Below, piece after piece: positions 17,955-27,072 of a stretch of DNA of 64,000 bases. The DNA is taken from NCBI RefSeq assembly GCF_001544095.1, contig NZ_BCPT01000008.1, positions 94,833 to 158,832 on the forward strand, written 5' to 3'. The stretch's first letter is position 1. Each line of letters starts with the position of its first letter. The notes below the pieces were generated by a model, which saw nothing but the letters and a program-made list of their open reading frames with translations, did not search any database and was not told the DNA's origin. The stretch comes from Enterococcus casseliflavus NBRC 100478 (GTDB lineage: Bacteria > Bacillota > Bacilli > Lactobacillales > Enterococcaceae). The position numbers and the translations under genes were made by a program.

Positions 17955-19319
17955 TTGGATGAAAATCAAGAATTAACTGAACGGTTTGATCAACTGAATC
18001 AAGCATTAAAAGACAATGATATCCAGGGATTTCGTGAGGCGTTCTTGGATCTGCATATCTACGAGCAGGGTCAGTTCTACCAATCTCTAGAAGCAGCCGA
18101 TCGACAAATCGTCTATACGTATCTTTCCCCGAAAGAATTGGCAGACATGTTTGACGTCATTGAAGAAGATGATGAACACATGGTAGACTATCTTTCAGAG
18201 ATGCGCCCCGCCTATGCGGCTGATATGTTGGCGCAAATGTATACCGATAATGCGGTTGACCTGCTGAATACTTTGGATAAAAAACAAACAGCAAAATATT
18301 TGAGTTTGATGACCGCTGAAGCTGCTAGCGAAATCAAAGAGCTGCTGCATTATGAAGATGAAACTGCTGGATCGCTGATGACTACCGAGTTTGTTTCCAT
18401 TGTTGCCAACCAAACGGTTCGTTCAGCGATGTATGTCTTAAAAAATGCCGCAGATGTTGCCGAGACGATTTACTATATTTACGTCGTGGATACTGATAAT
18501 AAGCTTGTGGGCGTTATTTCTTTAAGAGACTTGATCATCAATGATGAAGATACCATGATCGCGGATATTTTGAACGAGCGGGTGATGTCGGTCCATGTTG
18601 GAGATGACCAAGAGGATGTCGCTCAGACCTTCCGAGATTATGACTTTCTCGCATTGCCAGTCACCGATTATGACGATCACCTATTAGGGATCGTGACCGT
18701 CGATGATATCATCGACGTTATCGATGATGAAGCAGCCAGTGACTACTCTGGTTTGGCAGGGGTCAATGTGGAAGAAGTCAGTGAGAACCCAATCAAAGCA
18801 TCTTCGAGACGCTTGCCTTGGCTTATCACGTTACTCTTTCTCGGAATGGCAACCGCCAGTCTGATCAGTCATTATGAAGAGTTGGTCAGCGAAGCAAGTA
18901 TTCTCGCCGTCTTTATCTCACTGATCACCGGAACTGCCGGTAATGCTGGTACCCAATCCTTAGCCGTAGCCGTTCGTCGTCTGGCGATCAATGACGACAA
19001 AGAAAACAGCTTTATGAAGACGGTGGTCGGTGAAGTGCTGACAGGACTGTTCACAGGTGCCATCACGGGGTTGACGATTTTTGCTATCGTAGCTGTCTGG
19101 AAACAAAATCCGATTCTAGGGTTTGTGATTGGGATGGCGATGATGTGTGCCATCACAGTAGCCAACTTAGCGGGAAGTTTGATCCCGATGCTGATGGACA
19201 AGCTGGGTTTTGATCCAGCAGTGGCAAGTGGTCCGTTTATCACGACCCTTAGCGATTTGACTAGTGTTTTGATCTACTTCAACATTGCCAGTCTTTTTAT
19301 GAACTATTTTATTCAATGA
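17955..19319 (+). CDS. mgtE: Magnesium transporter MgtE
   Basis: A 454-residue Mg2+ channel. N-terminal MgtE_N helical domain (residues 1-130) with acidic residues that sense Mg2+, two CBS domains (about 130-255, for example DDHLLGIVTVDDIIDVI), a linking helix, then five transmembrane helices containing the conserved GTAGNAGTQSLAVAVR pore segment. A TTG start at 17955 is preferred because GAGGTG is 5 bases upstream; a GTG at 17946 would overlap this site. Short spacing to the upstream synthase suggests cotranscription. Ends at a strong bidirectional terminator. Confidence 0.94.
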   Translation: MDENQELTERFDQLNQALKDNDIQGFREAFLDLHIYEQGQFYQSLEAADRQIVYTYLSPKELADMFDVIEEDDEHMVDYLSEMRPAYAADMLAQMYTDNAVDLLNTLDKKQTAKYLSLMTAEAASEIKELLHYEDETAGSLMTTEFVSIVANQTVRSAMYVLKNAADVAETIYYIYVVDTDNKLVGVISLRDLIINDEDTMIADILNERVMSVHVGDDQEDVAQTFRDYDFLALPVTDYDDHLLGIVTVDDIIDVIDDEAASDYSGLAGVNVEEVSENPIKASSRRLPWLITLLFLGMATASLISHYEELVSEASILAVFISLITGTAGNAGTQSLAVAVRRLAINDDKENSFMKTVVGEVLTGLFTGAITGLTIFAIVAVWKQNPILGFVIGMAMMCAITVANLAGSLIPMLMDKLGFDPAVASGPFITTLSDLTSVLIYFNIASLFMNYFIQ

Positions 19320-19324
19320 ATAAA

Positions 19325-19386
19325 AAAGAGCAAGCCGATGATTCTTCATTCGAAGGAAGGTCATCGGCTTGCTCTTTAATTTTTTG
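19325..19386. terminator. Bidirectional terminator, mgtE / araC-type gene
   Basis: A perfect 17-bp stem (19325-19341 with 19361-19377) with flanking A and T runs serves both convergent genes; the second arm overlaps the stop codon of the minus-strand regulator. Confidence 0.92.
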
Positions 19387-20212
19387 GTTTTGGCAATACC
19401 CCAGAAGGAGAGACACCATAAAGTTTTTTAAAAGACTTGCTAAAGTGATAAGCATCCTGATAGCCCACAGCAGAGGCGACTTCTTTGATCGTGAGGTTTT
19501 CATTTTTTAACATGTCTTTGGCACGCTTTAAGCGAATCTCAATCAAGTAGTTGATGGGACTGACACCCGTCGCCTCTTTAAAAATCTTTGAAAGGTACGT
19601 CGGGCTGAGAAATTGATCCTGTGCGAGCTTCTCTAACGTGATTTCTTCTTTGTAATGATTTTCCAAGTAATAGACCGTATAGTTGACGATCTGTTGTTGT
19701 CGTCGTTGGCTTTTGGAAAGGTAAGGCACGACATTGATATGGTCTTCATTTAGTCCACGTAAAATGTAGACGAGCATCTCCATCAAAACAGCCTTTTGCA
19801 TCAATTGAAACTCATCCCGCTCTTCACTGCTTTCTCTCACCAACTGCCAGGCTTTTTCCAAAACTTGATGATGGTATTTGCCTAGCTCCAACAAGGGGTG
19901 TTTGTTAGGGAAAAAATTCCGTTTAAACCCTTCCAAAGAAATATTTTTTAAACCAATATGCAGCTGATGGGAGCGAGTGCCCTTAGGCTGCAATTCGCAG
20001 TGATCGACGCCAGGATTGAAAAGCATGACGCTGCCAGCACGGATTTTTTTCGCTGGTTCTTTTTCAAAATAATAGGTACTTTCTCCTTCTAATAAGACGC
20101 TGATTTCTAAAAAGTCATGATGGTGCATTTCTCCATGACTTTCTGATTGCGTCCATGGGTCAAAGAGATAGATGATTTCTGGATTAAACGTGCGAGGGTT
20201 AACTAAATTCAT
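19376..20212 (-). CDS. AraC-family transcriptional regulator
   Basis: A 278-residue regulator. The N-terminal cupin-like sensor (HHHDFLEISVLLEGES, FNPGVDHCELQPKG) precedes a C-terminal double helix-turn-helix of AraC type (LEKLAQDQFLSPTYLSKIF and VASAVGYQDAYHFSKSFKK, ending GVSPS). It is divergent from the two-gene ABC exporter, and a 16-bp imperfect inverted repeat lies in the shared control region, so it probably regulates the exporter and itself (inference). The ligand is unknown. Confidence 0.92.
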   Translation of the reverse strand: MNLVNPRTFNPEIIYLFDPWTQSESHGEMHHHDFLEISVLLEGESTYYFEKEPAKKIRAGSVMLFNPGVDHCELQPKGTRSHQLHIGLKNISLEGFKRNFFPNKHPLLELGKYHHQVLEKAWQLVRESSEERDEFQLMQKAVLMEMLVYILRGLNEDHINVVPYLSKSQRRQQQIVNYTVYYLENHYKEEITLEKLAQDQFLSPTYLSKIFKEATGVSPINYLIEIRLKRAKDMLKNENLTIKEVASAVGYQDAYHFSKSFKKLYGVSPSGVLPKPKN

Positions 20213-20257
20213 GGCTGATTCACTCCAATTGGGTGCTTATTTCCTGTAAAAAAAGGG

Positions 20258-20308
20258 AATGGTGCTTCTTACTAATATTTTACATCAAAATGAGTAAGAA
20301 AAACCATT
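20258..20308. promoter_or_regulatory. Long inverted repeat in the AraC/ABC divergent promoter
   Basis: AATGGTgcTTCTTACT (20258-20273) faces AGTAAGAAaaACCATT (20293-20308): 14 of 16 positions are complementary, the arms being two blocks of 6 and 8 bp separated by two non-matching bases. The 19-base centre holds a TAAAAT-like -10 for the minus strand. It looks like an operator for paired regulator binding rather than a terminator, having no T-tract. Confidence 0.6.
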
Positions 20309-20356
20309 CAAATCGCTTTTCAAAACGCTAAGCTTAACAACGAGAGGGGGAATTAG

Positions 20357-22108
20357 ATGAGTAATACACAATGGATCTGGCGCTATGCCAAAAAGAACCG
20401 GGGAAAAATCATATTGGCAGTCCTGTTTTTAGTGATCAATGCAGCGCTGATCATTGTTAATCCGTACTTGGGAGGAATGGTGATCGATGATGTCATCAAT
20501 CAGCAAAAAACGCACTTATTGATTCCATTATTGTTGATCATGATCGCAACGACCGTCATTCGTACCATTGTCCGCTACAGTTATCAAATTTTATTTGAAC
20601 GGGTCGGGCAAAATACGCTATACGATTTACGGGAAGATTTGTATCAGAAGCTGCAAGAATTGGATTTCGACTTTTTCAATCATACTCGTGTGGGAGATAT
20701 TATGGCACGGATGACTGGTGATACCGATGCCATTCGCCACTTTGTTTCTTGGGTGACCTACAATATCGCTGAATGTATCTTGTGGTTCTTTTCAGCGGTG
20801 GTGGTTATGAGCTTTATTGATTGGAAATTGATGTTGGCGCTGGTGGCTGTCACACCGATCATATTTCTGTTGACCAATCGCATGTCTAAGAAAGCACACC
20901 CGTTGTTTTTTGACATTCGTGAGAGCTTTTCGCGCTTGAATTCAATGGTGGAAGAAAATATCGGCGGCAATCGGGTCGTAAAAGCCTTCGCTCGTGAAAA
21001 TTTTGAGATTGAAAAATTTCGCTCCTACAACGAAGATTTTAAGACCCGCAACATGGCATCTGCCAAAGTTTCCCGTACCTATCTGCCATGGCTTGACGGC
21101 TTAGCAGGAAGCTTGTCAGTCATTGCCTTAGTCTTAGGCGGAATTTTCGTAATCAATGGGGACATGACCTTAGGAGATCTTGTTGCGTTTAATGGCTATC
21201 TTTGGATGTTGAATAATCCTATGCGCATGAGTGGTTGGTTGATCAACGATGTTCAGCGATTTTCTGCAGCCTGTATCAAAATTCGGCAAATGTTGGCGCA
21301 AGAATCGAAAATTCCTGTTCATCAACAAGAAAAATTAGAGCCAATCAAAGGATTTGTAGAGTTTAAAGATGTTTCCTTCCACTTTTCGGATGATCCGAAT
21401 CAAAATGTGTTGGAAAACATCAACTTCAAAATTGGCCCTGGCCAAACGTTAGGGATCTTAGGGGAAACCGGTTCAGGGAAAACGACGTTAGTGAATTTAG
21501 TTGGACGCTTTTATGATCCGACTGAAGGGGAAGTATTGATTGATGGAAAAAACGCCAAAGAGTATCCCGTGCGTCAAATGCGGGAAAACATTTCAATGGT
21601 GATGCAAGATGTCTTCTTGTTTTCCAATACCATCTCCGACAACATTGCTTTTGGAAATCCTTTAGCTGATGAAGGCTTTATTCGGCAAATGGCGGTAGTC
21701 GCTGATGCAGATACCTTTATTTCTCGGATGCCTCAAGGCTATGAAACGATCGTGGGCGAGCGAGGTGTAGGGCTTTCTGGCGGACAAAAACAACGGATCT
21801 CTCTAGCACGGGCCTTAGCCAAAGATCCATCGATCTTGATTTTGGATGATACGACGTCTGCCGTCGATATGGAGACAGAATCGAAGATCCAACAGGAGCT
21901 GACAAAATTAACAGGAGAGAAAACGACGTTTATCATTGCGCATCGGATCTCCTCTGTTCGAGAAGCCGATCAGATTCTGATGATGGAAAAAGGACGAGTC
22001 GTTGAACAAGGGACCCATGAAGAACTTGTCAGTCTGCGGGGCAAATACTACGAAGTGTATCAAAAACAATTAGGCTTGTCAGGAGGTGAAGACGATGGCG
22101 AGAAATAA
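20357..22108 (+). CDS. Heterodimeric ABC exporter, subunit with degenerate site
   Basis: A 583-residue half-transporter: six membrane helices then an ATPase domain with Walker A (GETGSGKTT), signature LSGGQKQRISLARA and Walker B ILILDDTTSAVD. The catalytic Glu after Walker B is replaced by Asp (DD in place of DE), the mark of the non-hydrolysing site of heterodimeric exporters such as LmrCD, BmrCD and the enterococcal EfrAB/EfrCD. Its partner gene overlaps its end by 14 bases. Likely a multidrug exporter; substrate unknown. The AraC regulator and inverted repeat upstream suggest inducible expression. Confidence 0.92.
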   Translation: MSNTQWIWRYAKKNRGKIILAVLFLVINAALIIVNPYLGGMVIDDVINQQKTHLLIPLLLIMIATTVIRTIVRYSYQILFERVGQNTLYDLREDLYQKLQELDFDFFNHTRVGDIMARMTGDTDAIRHFVSWVTYNIAECILWFFSAVVVMSFIDWKLMLALVAVTPIIFLLTNRMSKKAHPLFFDIRESFSRLNSMVEENIGGNRVVKAFARENFEIEKFRSYNEDFKTRNMASAKVSRTYLPWLDGLAGSLSVIALVLGGIFVINGDMTLGDLVAFNGYLWMLNNPMRMSGWLINDVQRFSAACIKIRQMLAQESKIPVHQQEKLEPIKGFVEFKDVSFHFSDDPNQNVLENINFKIGPGQTLGILGETGSGKTTLVNLVGRFYDPTEGEVLIDGKNAKEYPVRQMRENISMVMQDVFLFSNTISDNIAFGNPLADEGFIRQMAVVADADTFISRMPQGYETIVGERGVGLSGGQKQRISLARALAKDPSILILDDTTSAVDMETESKIQQELTKLTGEKTTFIIAHRISSVREADQILMMEKGRVVEQGTHEELVSLRGKYYEVYQKQLGLSGGEDDGEK

Positions 22109-23876
22109 ATTTGATGTGGATGAGGAATTAGACCAGGAATTTAGTTGGAAGGATTTCAAACGCTTGTCACAATATGTCGTTCCTTATAAAAGAAGTATTG
22201 CGAAAGTCCTATTTACGATCATTCTGGCAAACTTAGCAGGAATGCTGGCGCCCGTGTTCACAAAGATCGCGATCGATTCATCGATTCCTGAGAAAAATGT
22301 CAACCAATTGCTGCTTCTAGGAGCTGCCTTTCTAGTGACCTTGATCGTTATCGGCGTCTGCATGCGTTACCGTATCTACCATATCACGAATATTGGTCAA
22401 GACGTATTGAAGGATATGCGCTTTGATATTTTTGAACATCTGCAGCGACTGCCTTTTTCTTATTTTGATACAAGGCCCCACGGCAAGATCTTGATTCGCA
22501 TCGTAAACTATATCAATACACTGAGTGACCTATTGAGCAACGGCCTGATCAATTTGATCTCGGATGTTTTCAACGTCATCATCACCTTGATCTTTATGTT
22601 TGCGATCGACTTCAAATTGACCTTGTATTCCCTTGCGTTGCTGCCAATTTTGTTCATCATGGTGATGGTGATCAAGAATAACCAGCGCAAAGCCTATCAG
22701 GTGTTGAGTAATAAACAATCCAATCTAAATGCTTACATTCATGAAAGTATTGCTGGTATCAAGATTACTCAATCCTTTGCGCGAGAAGAAGAAAATGCTG
22801 AGATCTTCCAAGAAGTCAGCAATGATTACCGAACTTCATGGATGAAAGCTGTCAAAATTCAGTTTCTGATGTGGCCAGGGGTGCAAAACATTTCAGTCAT
22901 TACGACTTGTTTGATTTATTTTGTCGGCATTCGTCAGATCGGTGTCGATGTCAGCACAGGTACTCTGATCGCTTTTATCAGTTATATCAATAATTTCTGG
23001 AATCCAGTCATCAATATCGGGAATTTTTATAATTCTTTGATTACAGCAACAGCCTATCTTGAACGAATTTTTGAAACGATGGATGAAGTCCCAGATATCG
23101 AAGACAAACCAGATGCAAACGTATTGCCAACGATGAAAGGGACCGTTGATTTTGAACACGTGACCTTCCGATACGAAGAAGGCAAAAACATTCTTTCTGA
23201 TGTTAACTTCCACATTGAACCTGGGGAAAGTATTGCTTTGGTTGGTCCTACTGGTGCAGGGAAGACCACGATCATCAACTTGCTGAGCCGCTTTTATGAT
23301 GTCAATGAAGGCAGTGTTAAAGTGGATGGGATGGACGTTCGTGACGTGACGCTGGAATCGCTGCGCTCACAAATGGGTGTCATGCTGCAAGATACCTTTA
23401 TTTTCTCAGGAACGATCATAGAGAATATTCGCTATGGAAAATTAGATGCGACAGAAGAAGAGATCATCGAAGCAGCGAAGATCGTCCGTGCCCACGACTT
23501 TATCACGGAGTTGAAAGATGGCTATCAAACCGTCGTCGAAGAACGAGGAAGTACTTTATCTGCAGGGCAACGCCAACTGATTTCCTTTGCCCGAGCGTTG
23601 TTGGCTGATCCAAAAATTTTGATCTTAGATGAAGCGACCTCAAGTATCGATACGAAGACAGAAGAATTGCTGCAAGAAGGATTGTTGAAGCTGTTAGAAG
23701 GCAGAACCTCATTTATCATCGCTCACCGACTGTCCACGATCAAAAATTCTGATCGAATCTTTTACGTGGCAGGGGGGACAATCGCTGAATCGGGTAACCA
23801 TGATCAGCTAATGGCACAAAAAGGCTTGTATCACCATTTGTATCAATCACAATACGACTTATTGCAAGCGATCTAA
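22095..23876 (+). CDS. Heterodimeric ABC exporter, canonical-site subunit
   Basis: A 593-residue half-transporter, partner of the preceding gene. N-terminal soluble elbow (residues 1-35), six membrane helices, and an ATPase with Walker A GPTGAGKTT, intact Walker B ILILDEATSSID and an altered signature LSAGQRQLISFA. In heterodimeric exporters the degenerate site combines the aberrant signature of one subunit with the Asp-type Walker B of the other, exactly as seen here. The start ATG at 22095 follows AGGAGGTGAA and lies inside the end of the upstream gene, indicating translational coupling. A terminator follows. Confidence 0.93.
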   Translation: MARNKFDVDEELDQEFSWKDFKRLSQYVVPYKRSIAKVLFTIILANLAGMLAPVFTKIAIDSSIPEKNVNQLLLLGAAFLVTLIVIGVCMRYRIYHITNIGQDVLKDMRFDIFEHLQRLPFSYFDTRPHGKILIRIVNYINTLSDLLSNGLINLISDVFNVIITLIFMFAIDFKLTLYSLALLPILFIMVMVIKNNQRKAYQVLSNKQSNLNAYIHESIAGIKITQSFAREEENAEIFQEVSNDYRTSWMKAVKIQFLMWPGVQNISVITTCLIYFVGIRQIGVDVSTGTLIAFISYINNFWNPVINIGNFYNSLITATAYLERIFETMDEVPDIEDKPDANVLPTMKGTVDFEHVTFRYEEGKNILSDVNFHIEPGESIALVGPTGAGKTTIINLLSRFYDVNEGSVKVDGMDVRDVTLESLRSQMGVMLQDTFIFSGTIIENIRYGKLDATEEEIIEAAKIVRAHDFITELKDGYQTVVEERGSTLSAGQRQLISFARALLADPKILILDEATSSIDTKTEELLQEGLLKLLEGRTSFIIAHRLSTIKNSDRIFYVAGGTIAESGNHDQLMAQKGLYHHLYQSQYDLLQAI

Positions 23877-23879
23877 AAG

Positions 23880-23925
23880 AATCCCCACAAACGATAGAAA
23901 CGCATCGTTTGTGGGGATTTCTTTG
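23880..23925. terminator. Bidirectional terminator, ABC exporter / cutC
   Basis: A perfect 16-bp stem, AATCCCCACAAACGAT (23880-23895) with its complement at 23904-23919, between convergent genes. Confidence 0.9.
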
Positions 23926-23937
23926 TGTCCTTCAAGC

Positions 23938-24579
23938 TCAATCGTTAAGGTCAACGATTCTGGTTCCATGAACTTCTTTTACACCTAGTGTATCGGCAAC
24001 TTCTTGGGCATTTTCAAAGGAAATGCCACCGCCAGGTAAAATCGTTAAACGCTCACCAGCATAGGCGATCAATTCTTTCAGACGATCGAAATTTGCTTCG
24101 ATTGGAGTGCCTGCAGCACCACCATGGGTCAAAATCCGCTGTACCCCATGCTCAGCTAACCAATCGATCGCCTTGAATTGGCGCGCTACAGGAATCGCGT
24201 CGAATGCCATGTGAAAAGTAACCTGCAAGCCTTCTGCGGTTTCTAACAGTAGCTCCAATGCTTCTTCGTCCAACCAGCCGCTAGGAGTTAAGCAACCTAG
24301 AACAACGCCGTCTGTTCCTAATTTTTTTGCTTCGATCAAGTCGGTATGCATGATTTTCAATTCTGTATCATTGTAAACAAAATCACCGCCCCGAGGTCGA
24401 ATGATCGTCATAACGGGTATTCCTTTTTCGCCAGCATATTGCAGAACTTCTTCTTGCACGCCGGTACTTGGTGTTGTTCCGCCGACTGCTAAATTATCAC
24501 AGAGTTCGATGCGCTTTGCACCTCGGGCGATTGCTAAGGGAATATTGGTATAGTTTTCTGCACAAAATTCTTTTAACAT
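23938..24579 (-). CDS. cutC: CutC family protein
   Basis: A 213-residue TIM-barrel protein linked to copper handling in E. faecalis. Seen: KEFCAENY at the start, GAKRIELCDNLAVGGTTPS, VMTIIRPRGGDFVY, FHMAFDA, RILTHGGA and ILPGGGISFEN, all family hallmarks. It is shorter than the E. coli protein by about 35 residues but matches the Gram-positive length. A GGAGG site precedes the ATG; it is divergent from rlmA. Confidence 0.94.
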   Translation of the reverse strand: MLKEFCAENYTNIPLAIARGAKRIELCDNLAVGGTTPSTGVQEEVLQYAGEKGIPVMTIIRPRGGDFVYNDTELKIMHTDLIEAKKLGTDGVVLGCLTPSGWLDEEALELLLETAEGLQVTFHMAFDAIPVARQFKAIDWLAEHGVQRILTHGGAAGTPIEANFDRLKELIAYAGERLTILPGGGISFENAQEVADTLGVKEVHGTRIVDLND

Positions 24580-24681
24580 GATTTACCTCCATTTGATGGG
24601 TGTTCAATTGATTTGTTATTCTATCCACTAGCATTCTACCACAAGAATATGCTAAAGTAGAGCAGAGATGAGGGAAGTTGA

Positions 24682-25524
24682 ATGTTAAAAAAAATCGATC
24701 GCGGGCGCCTATTTTTAAACGCCCATTATCACTTGTTTGAATGTCCATTGTGCCGCCAAGCATTTTTCCCGACCGAAAATGGCTTGGTTTGTCCAAATCG
24801 TCATCGATTTGACTTATCAAAGAAAGGCACACTTTTCTTTTTGGATCATCAAGTCAAAGCAGATTATGATCAAGCACTGTTTTTGCCGCGTCAACGAATG
24901 ATCGCTAGCGGCATGTATGCACCAGTCCTTGAGACCATCAAAGCAGCTTTGGGAGATGCTAAGCATCTTTTAGATGTTGGCTGCGGGGAAGGCAGTTTTC
25001 TGGCTCAGCTGGTCAATGAAAAGACTCAGGCGGCTGTCGGCTTTGATATTGCCAAGGACGGAGTCTATCTAGCAACCAATCAAAACGTACCAGCTTTTTG
25101 GTGTGTGGCGGATCTGACCAACCTGCCGTTTGCTGAAGCGAGCTTTGATACGATTTTCAATCTATTTTCGCCGTCAAATTATGGGGAGTTTAACCGCATT
25201 CTAAGAAAAGGCGGACAGCTGATCAAAGTGGTTCCTGCGGCGGACTATTTAAAAGAGCTACGAGCCGCTTTTTATCCTGATAACGAAACAAAACAGCAGT
25301 ATTCGAATGAACGGGTCGTTAGCAAATTTTTTGAACACTATCCCAACGCATCCCGTCAAAGAGTGACGCATGTTTTTGCGATCCCTGAAGAAAATCGTCA
25401 AGATTTACTTGCCATGTCCCCGTTAGAGTGGGGGGCTTCGGAGGAACGCAAAGAAAAGCTGCGACAAACCCCTTTGACACAGATTACGGTTGATGTTGAG
25501 GTGTTGATTGCGAAAATTTCCTGA
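24682..25524 (+). CDS. rlmA: 23S rRNA (guanine-N1) methyltransferase RlmA
   Basis: A 280-residue SAM-dependent methyltransferase. An N-terminal zinc-binding segment with cysteines (FECPLCRQAF, LVCPNRHRFD) precedes the Rossmann fold with motif I LLDVGCGEGSF and FDTIFNLFSPS. In Gram-positive bacteria the family (RlmA-II/TlrB) modifies G748 in helix 35 of 23S rRNA; in Gram-negatives G745. The G748 assignment is by lineage. No other gene follows in the same transcript before the small-RNA promoter. Confidence 0.9.
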   Translation: MLKKIDRGRLFLNAHYHLFECPLCRQAFFPTENGLVCPNRHRFDLSKKGTLFFLDHQVKADYDQALFLPRQRMIASGMYAPVLETIKAALGDAKHLLDVGCGEGSFLAQLVNEKTQAAVGFDIAKDGVYLATNQNVPAFWCVADLTNLPFAEASFDTIFNLFSPSNYGEFNRILRKGGQLIKVVPAADYLKELRAAFYPDNETKQQYSNERVVSKFFEHYPNASRQRVTHVFAIPEENRQDLLAMSPLEWGASEERKEKLRQTPLTQITVDVEVLIAKIS

Positions 25525-25554
25525 AAATATTTTGAACTTTTTTGTTATTTACTC

Positions 25555-25583
25555 TTGCAATCATGCCATGGGAGTGATATATT
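25555..25583 (+). promoter_or_regulatory. Promoter of candidate small RNA
   Basis: TTGCAA (25555-25560), exactly 17 bases, TATATT (25578-25583) with an extended TGA before the -10. Confidence 0.65.
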
Positions 25584-25589
25584 GTTCTC

Positions 25590-25702
25590 AAGTCATTTTT
25601 CATTGGTTTTTATCAGGTTCCTGTTCTGATAAAAGTTAGTGAAAAGAGCTTCACTAACGTAACGACTCGCAGTGATCGACACCGAGTTGGTACGTTTTTT
25701 TT
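25590..25702 (+). ncRNA. Candidate small RNA with three stacked hairpins
   Basis: About 113 nt from a good promoter to T8. Hairpin 1: TTTTATCAG/CTGATAAAA (25608-25616, 25626-25634, 9 perfect bp). Hairpin 2: GTTAGTGAA/TTCACTAAC (25635-25643, 25650-25658, 9 perfect bp). Hairpin 3: CGTA-a-CGACTCG paired to CGAGTTG-g-TACG (25658-25694) and eight T. There is no start codon with a ribosome site inside. It lies between rlmA and trmL, which has its own leader further on. I do not recognise the family. Confidence 0.55.
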
Positions 25703-25754
25703 ATGCCCAAAAAAGCGCCCAAAAAATGTTGTTTCTAGAAAAACAAGCGTGCCA

Positions 25755-25877
25755 AAATATGGTACTATAGAAGTTATTGAAGTAGTTACTGAGCATGCAA
25801 TGGAAAACGTAACGTTTAACGACACAAATCAATGCGAGAACCGATCGGCAGTAACCGATCGAAAGGAGTTTTTATCT
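25755..25877 (+). promoter_or_regulatory. trmL leader with hairpin before the ribosome site
   Basis: An extended -10-like TGGTACTAT (near 25760) begins an about 110-base leader. CGATCGG-CAGTAA-CCGATCG (about 25842-25861) forms a perfect 7-bp hairpin directly before AAAGGAG, and AAACGT-A-ACGTTT lies upstream. The arrangement could influence translation of trmL; no known riboswitch recognised. Confidence 0.35.
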
Positions 25878-26381
25878 ATGAATCACATCGTTCTTTTTGA
25901 ACCTCAGATCCCAGCCAATACGGGGAATATTGCACGGACGTGTGCAGCAACAAATACTCATTTACACTTAATCGAGCCTTTAGGCTTTTCAACGGATGAC
26001 AAGCAATTGAAGCGTGCTGGGCTTGATTATTGGCATGATGTCAATATTACCTATCATAAAGATTTAGCTGCTTTTATGGACTTTTTAGGAGCGCGTCCGT
26101 TGTACCTGATCTCGAAATTTGCCAATCGAGTGTATTCTGATGTCGATTACACCGCAGATGACGATCAGTTCTTCATTTTTGGGAAAGAAACGACGGGGCT
26201 TCCAGAAAGCTTTATGCGAGAGCATGCCGAAAAATGCTTGCGGATTCCGATGAATGATGAGCACGTTCGTTCCCTTAATCTTTCAAATACGGCGGCCTTG
26301 ATCATTTATGAAGTTTTGCGGCAGCAAGGCTTCCCAGAGTTGGAATTGACGCATCATTACGAGAACGACAAATTAGACTAA
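25878..26381 (+). CDS. trmL: tRNA (cytidine(34)-2'-O)-methyltransferase TrmL
   Basis: A 167-residue SPOUT (trefoil-knot) enzyme methylating the wobble ribose of tRNA-Leu. Diagnostic stretches: [20 protein letters not shown] at the N-terminus, [19 protein letters not shown] (SAM knot) and [18 protein letters not shown] at the C-terminus. The ATG at 25878 follows AAAGGAG and gives the standard length; a longer frame beginning at 25749 is part of the leader. The histidine phosphatase gene follows after 17 bases. Confidence 0.95.
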   Translation: MNHIVLFEPQIPANTGNIARTCAATNTHLHLIEPLGFSTDDKQLKRAGLDYWHDVNITYHKDLAAFMDFLGARPLYLISKFANRVYSDVDYTADDDQFFIFGKETTGLPESFMREHAEKCLRIPMNDEHVRSLNLSNTAALIIYEVLRQQGFPELELTHHYENDKLD

Positions 26382-26398
26382 GAAGCGAGGCTTTTTCG

Positions 26399-27052
26399 AT
26401 GCAATTATACTTTACCCGTCACGGAAAAACAGAGTGGAACCAAGCACGCCGCTTTCAAGGAATGCTGGGGGATTCGCCGTTATTGCCAGAAAGTTATGAC
26501 GAGATCAAATTACTCGGTGATTATCTGGCAGCTATTCCTTTTGAGAAGATTTACTCAAGTACATCTTTGCGAGCAAAAGTGACTGCCCAAGAGATCCAAG
26601 CAAGACTCCAACACCCTGTTGAAATCATTTATAATGAGAACCTGCGAGAAATCGGACTCGGTGAATTGGAAGGTCGGTCCATCGATGAAATGCATGAGAA
26701 GTATCCCCAACAACTGAATGATTTGCGTAATCACTTGGATAGATACGATCCCAGTGCCTTTAAAGGTGAGCCGATCCAAAAAACATTGAGCCGAATCGAG
26801 ACCGTCGTCATGGATGCGGTGATGCAGCATGAAGGCCCATTATTGTTCGTCGGTCATGGAGCATCCTTTACGGCTGCTATACAGTGGCTTGCAGGCAAAC
26901 CATTAGCCGAATTAAGAGAGCAAGGTGGATTAGTCAATAACAGCGTTAGCTTATTAGAGACGAATGAACAAAAAGTATTGCCTTTTAAACTAAAACTTTG
27001 GAATGAAGCAAGCTTTTTAAGCAATCAGGCAGGATTAGACGCTTTATTGTAA
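26399..27052 (+). CDS. Histidine phosphatase family protein (phosphoglycerate mutase-like)
   Basis: A 217-residue phosphatase. LYFTRHGKTEWN carries the RHG catalytic His; YSSTSLRAKVTAQEI and the REIGLGELEG segment follow, and LLFVGHGASF near the C-terminus holds the second His. It belongs to the cofactor-dependent phosphoglycerate-mutase/acid-phosphatase superfamily, but its divergence from GpmA suggests a small-molecule phosphatase of unknown substrate. Probably cotranscribed with trmL and recD2 (gaps of about 20 bases). Confidence 0.88.
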   Translation: MQLYFTRHGKTEWNQARRFQGMLGDSPLLPESYDEIKLLGDYLAAIPFEKIYSSTSLRAKVTAQEIQARLQHPVEIIYNENLREIGLGELEGRSIDEMHEKYPQQLNDLRNHLDRYDPSAFKGEPIQKTLSRIETVVMDAVMQHEGPLLFVGHGASFTAAIQWLAGKPLAELREQGGLVNNSVSLLETNEQKVLPFKLKLWNEASFLSNQAGLDALL

Positions 27053-27072
27053 ACCATGAAAGGAGCGGCACC

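Noticed and set aside
25658..25702. Resemblance of the small RNA 3' hairpin to the end of a Cas9 tracrRNA (ACACCGAGTTGGTACG then T8)
   Set aside because: No anti-repeat, no nexus sequence, no repeats and no cas genes in the window; the likeness is limited to a terminator stem.
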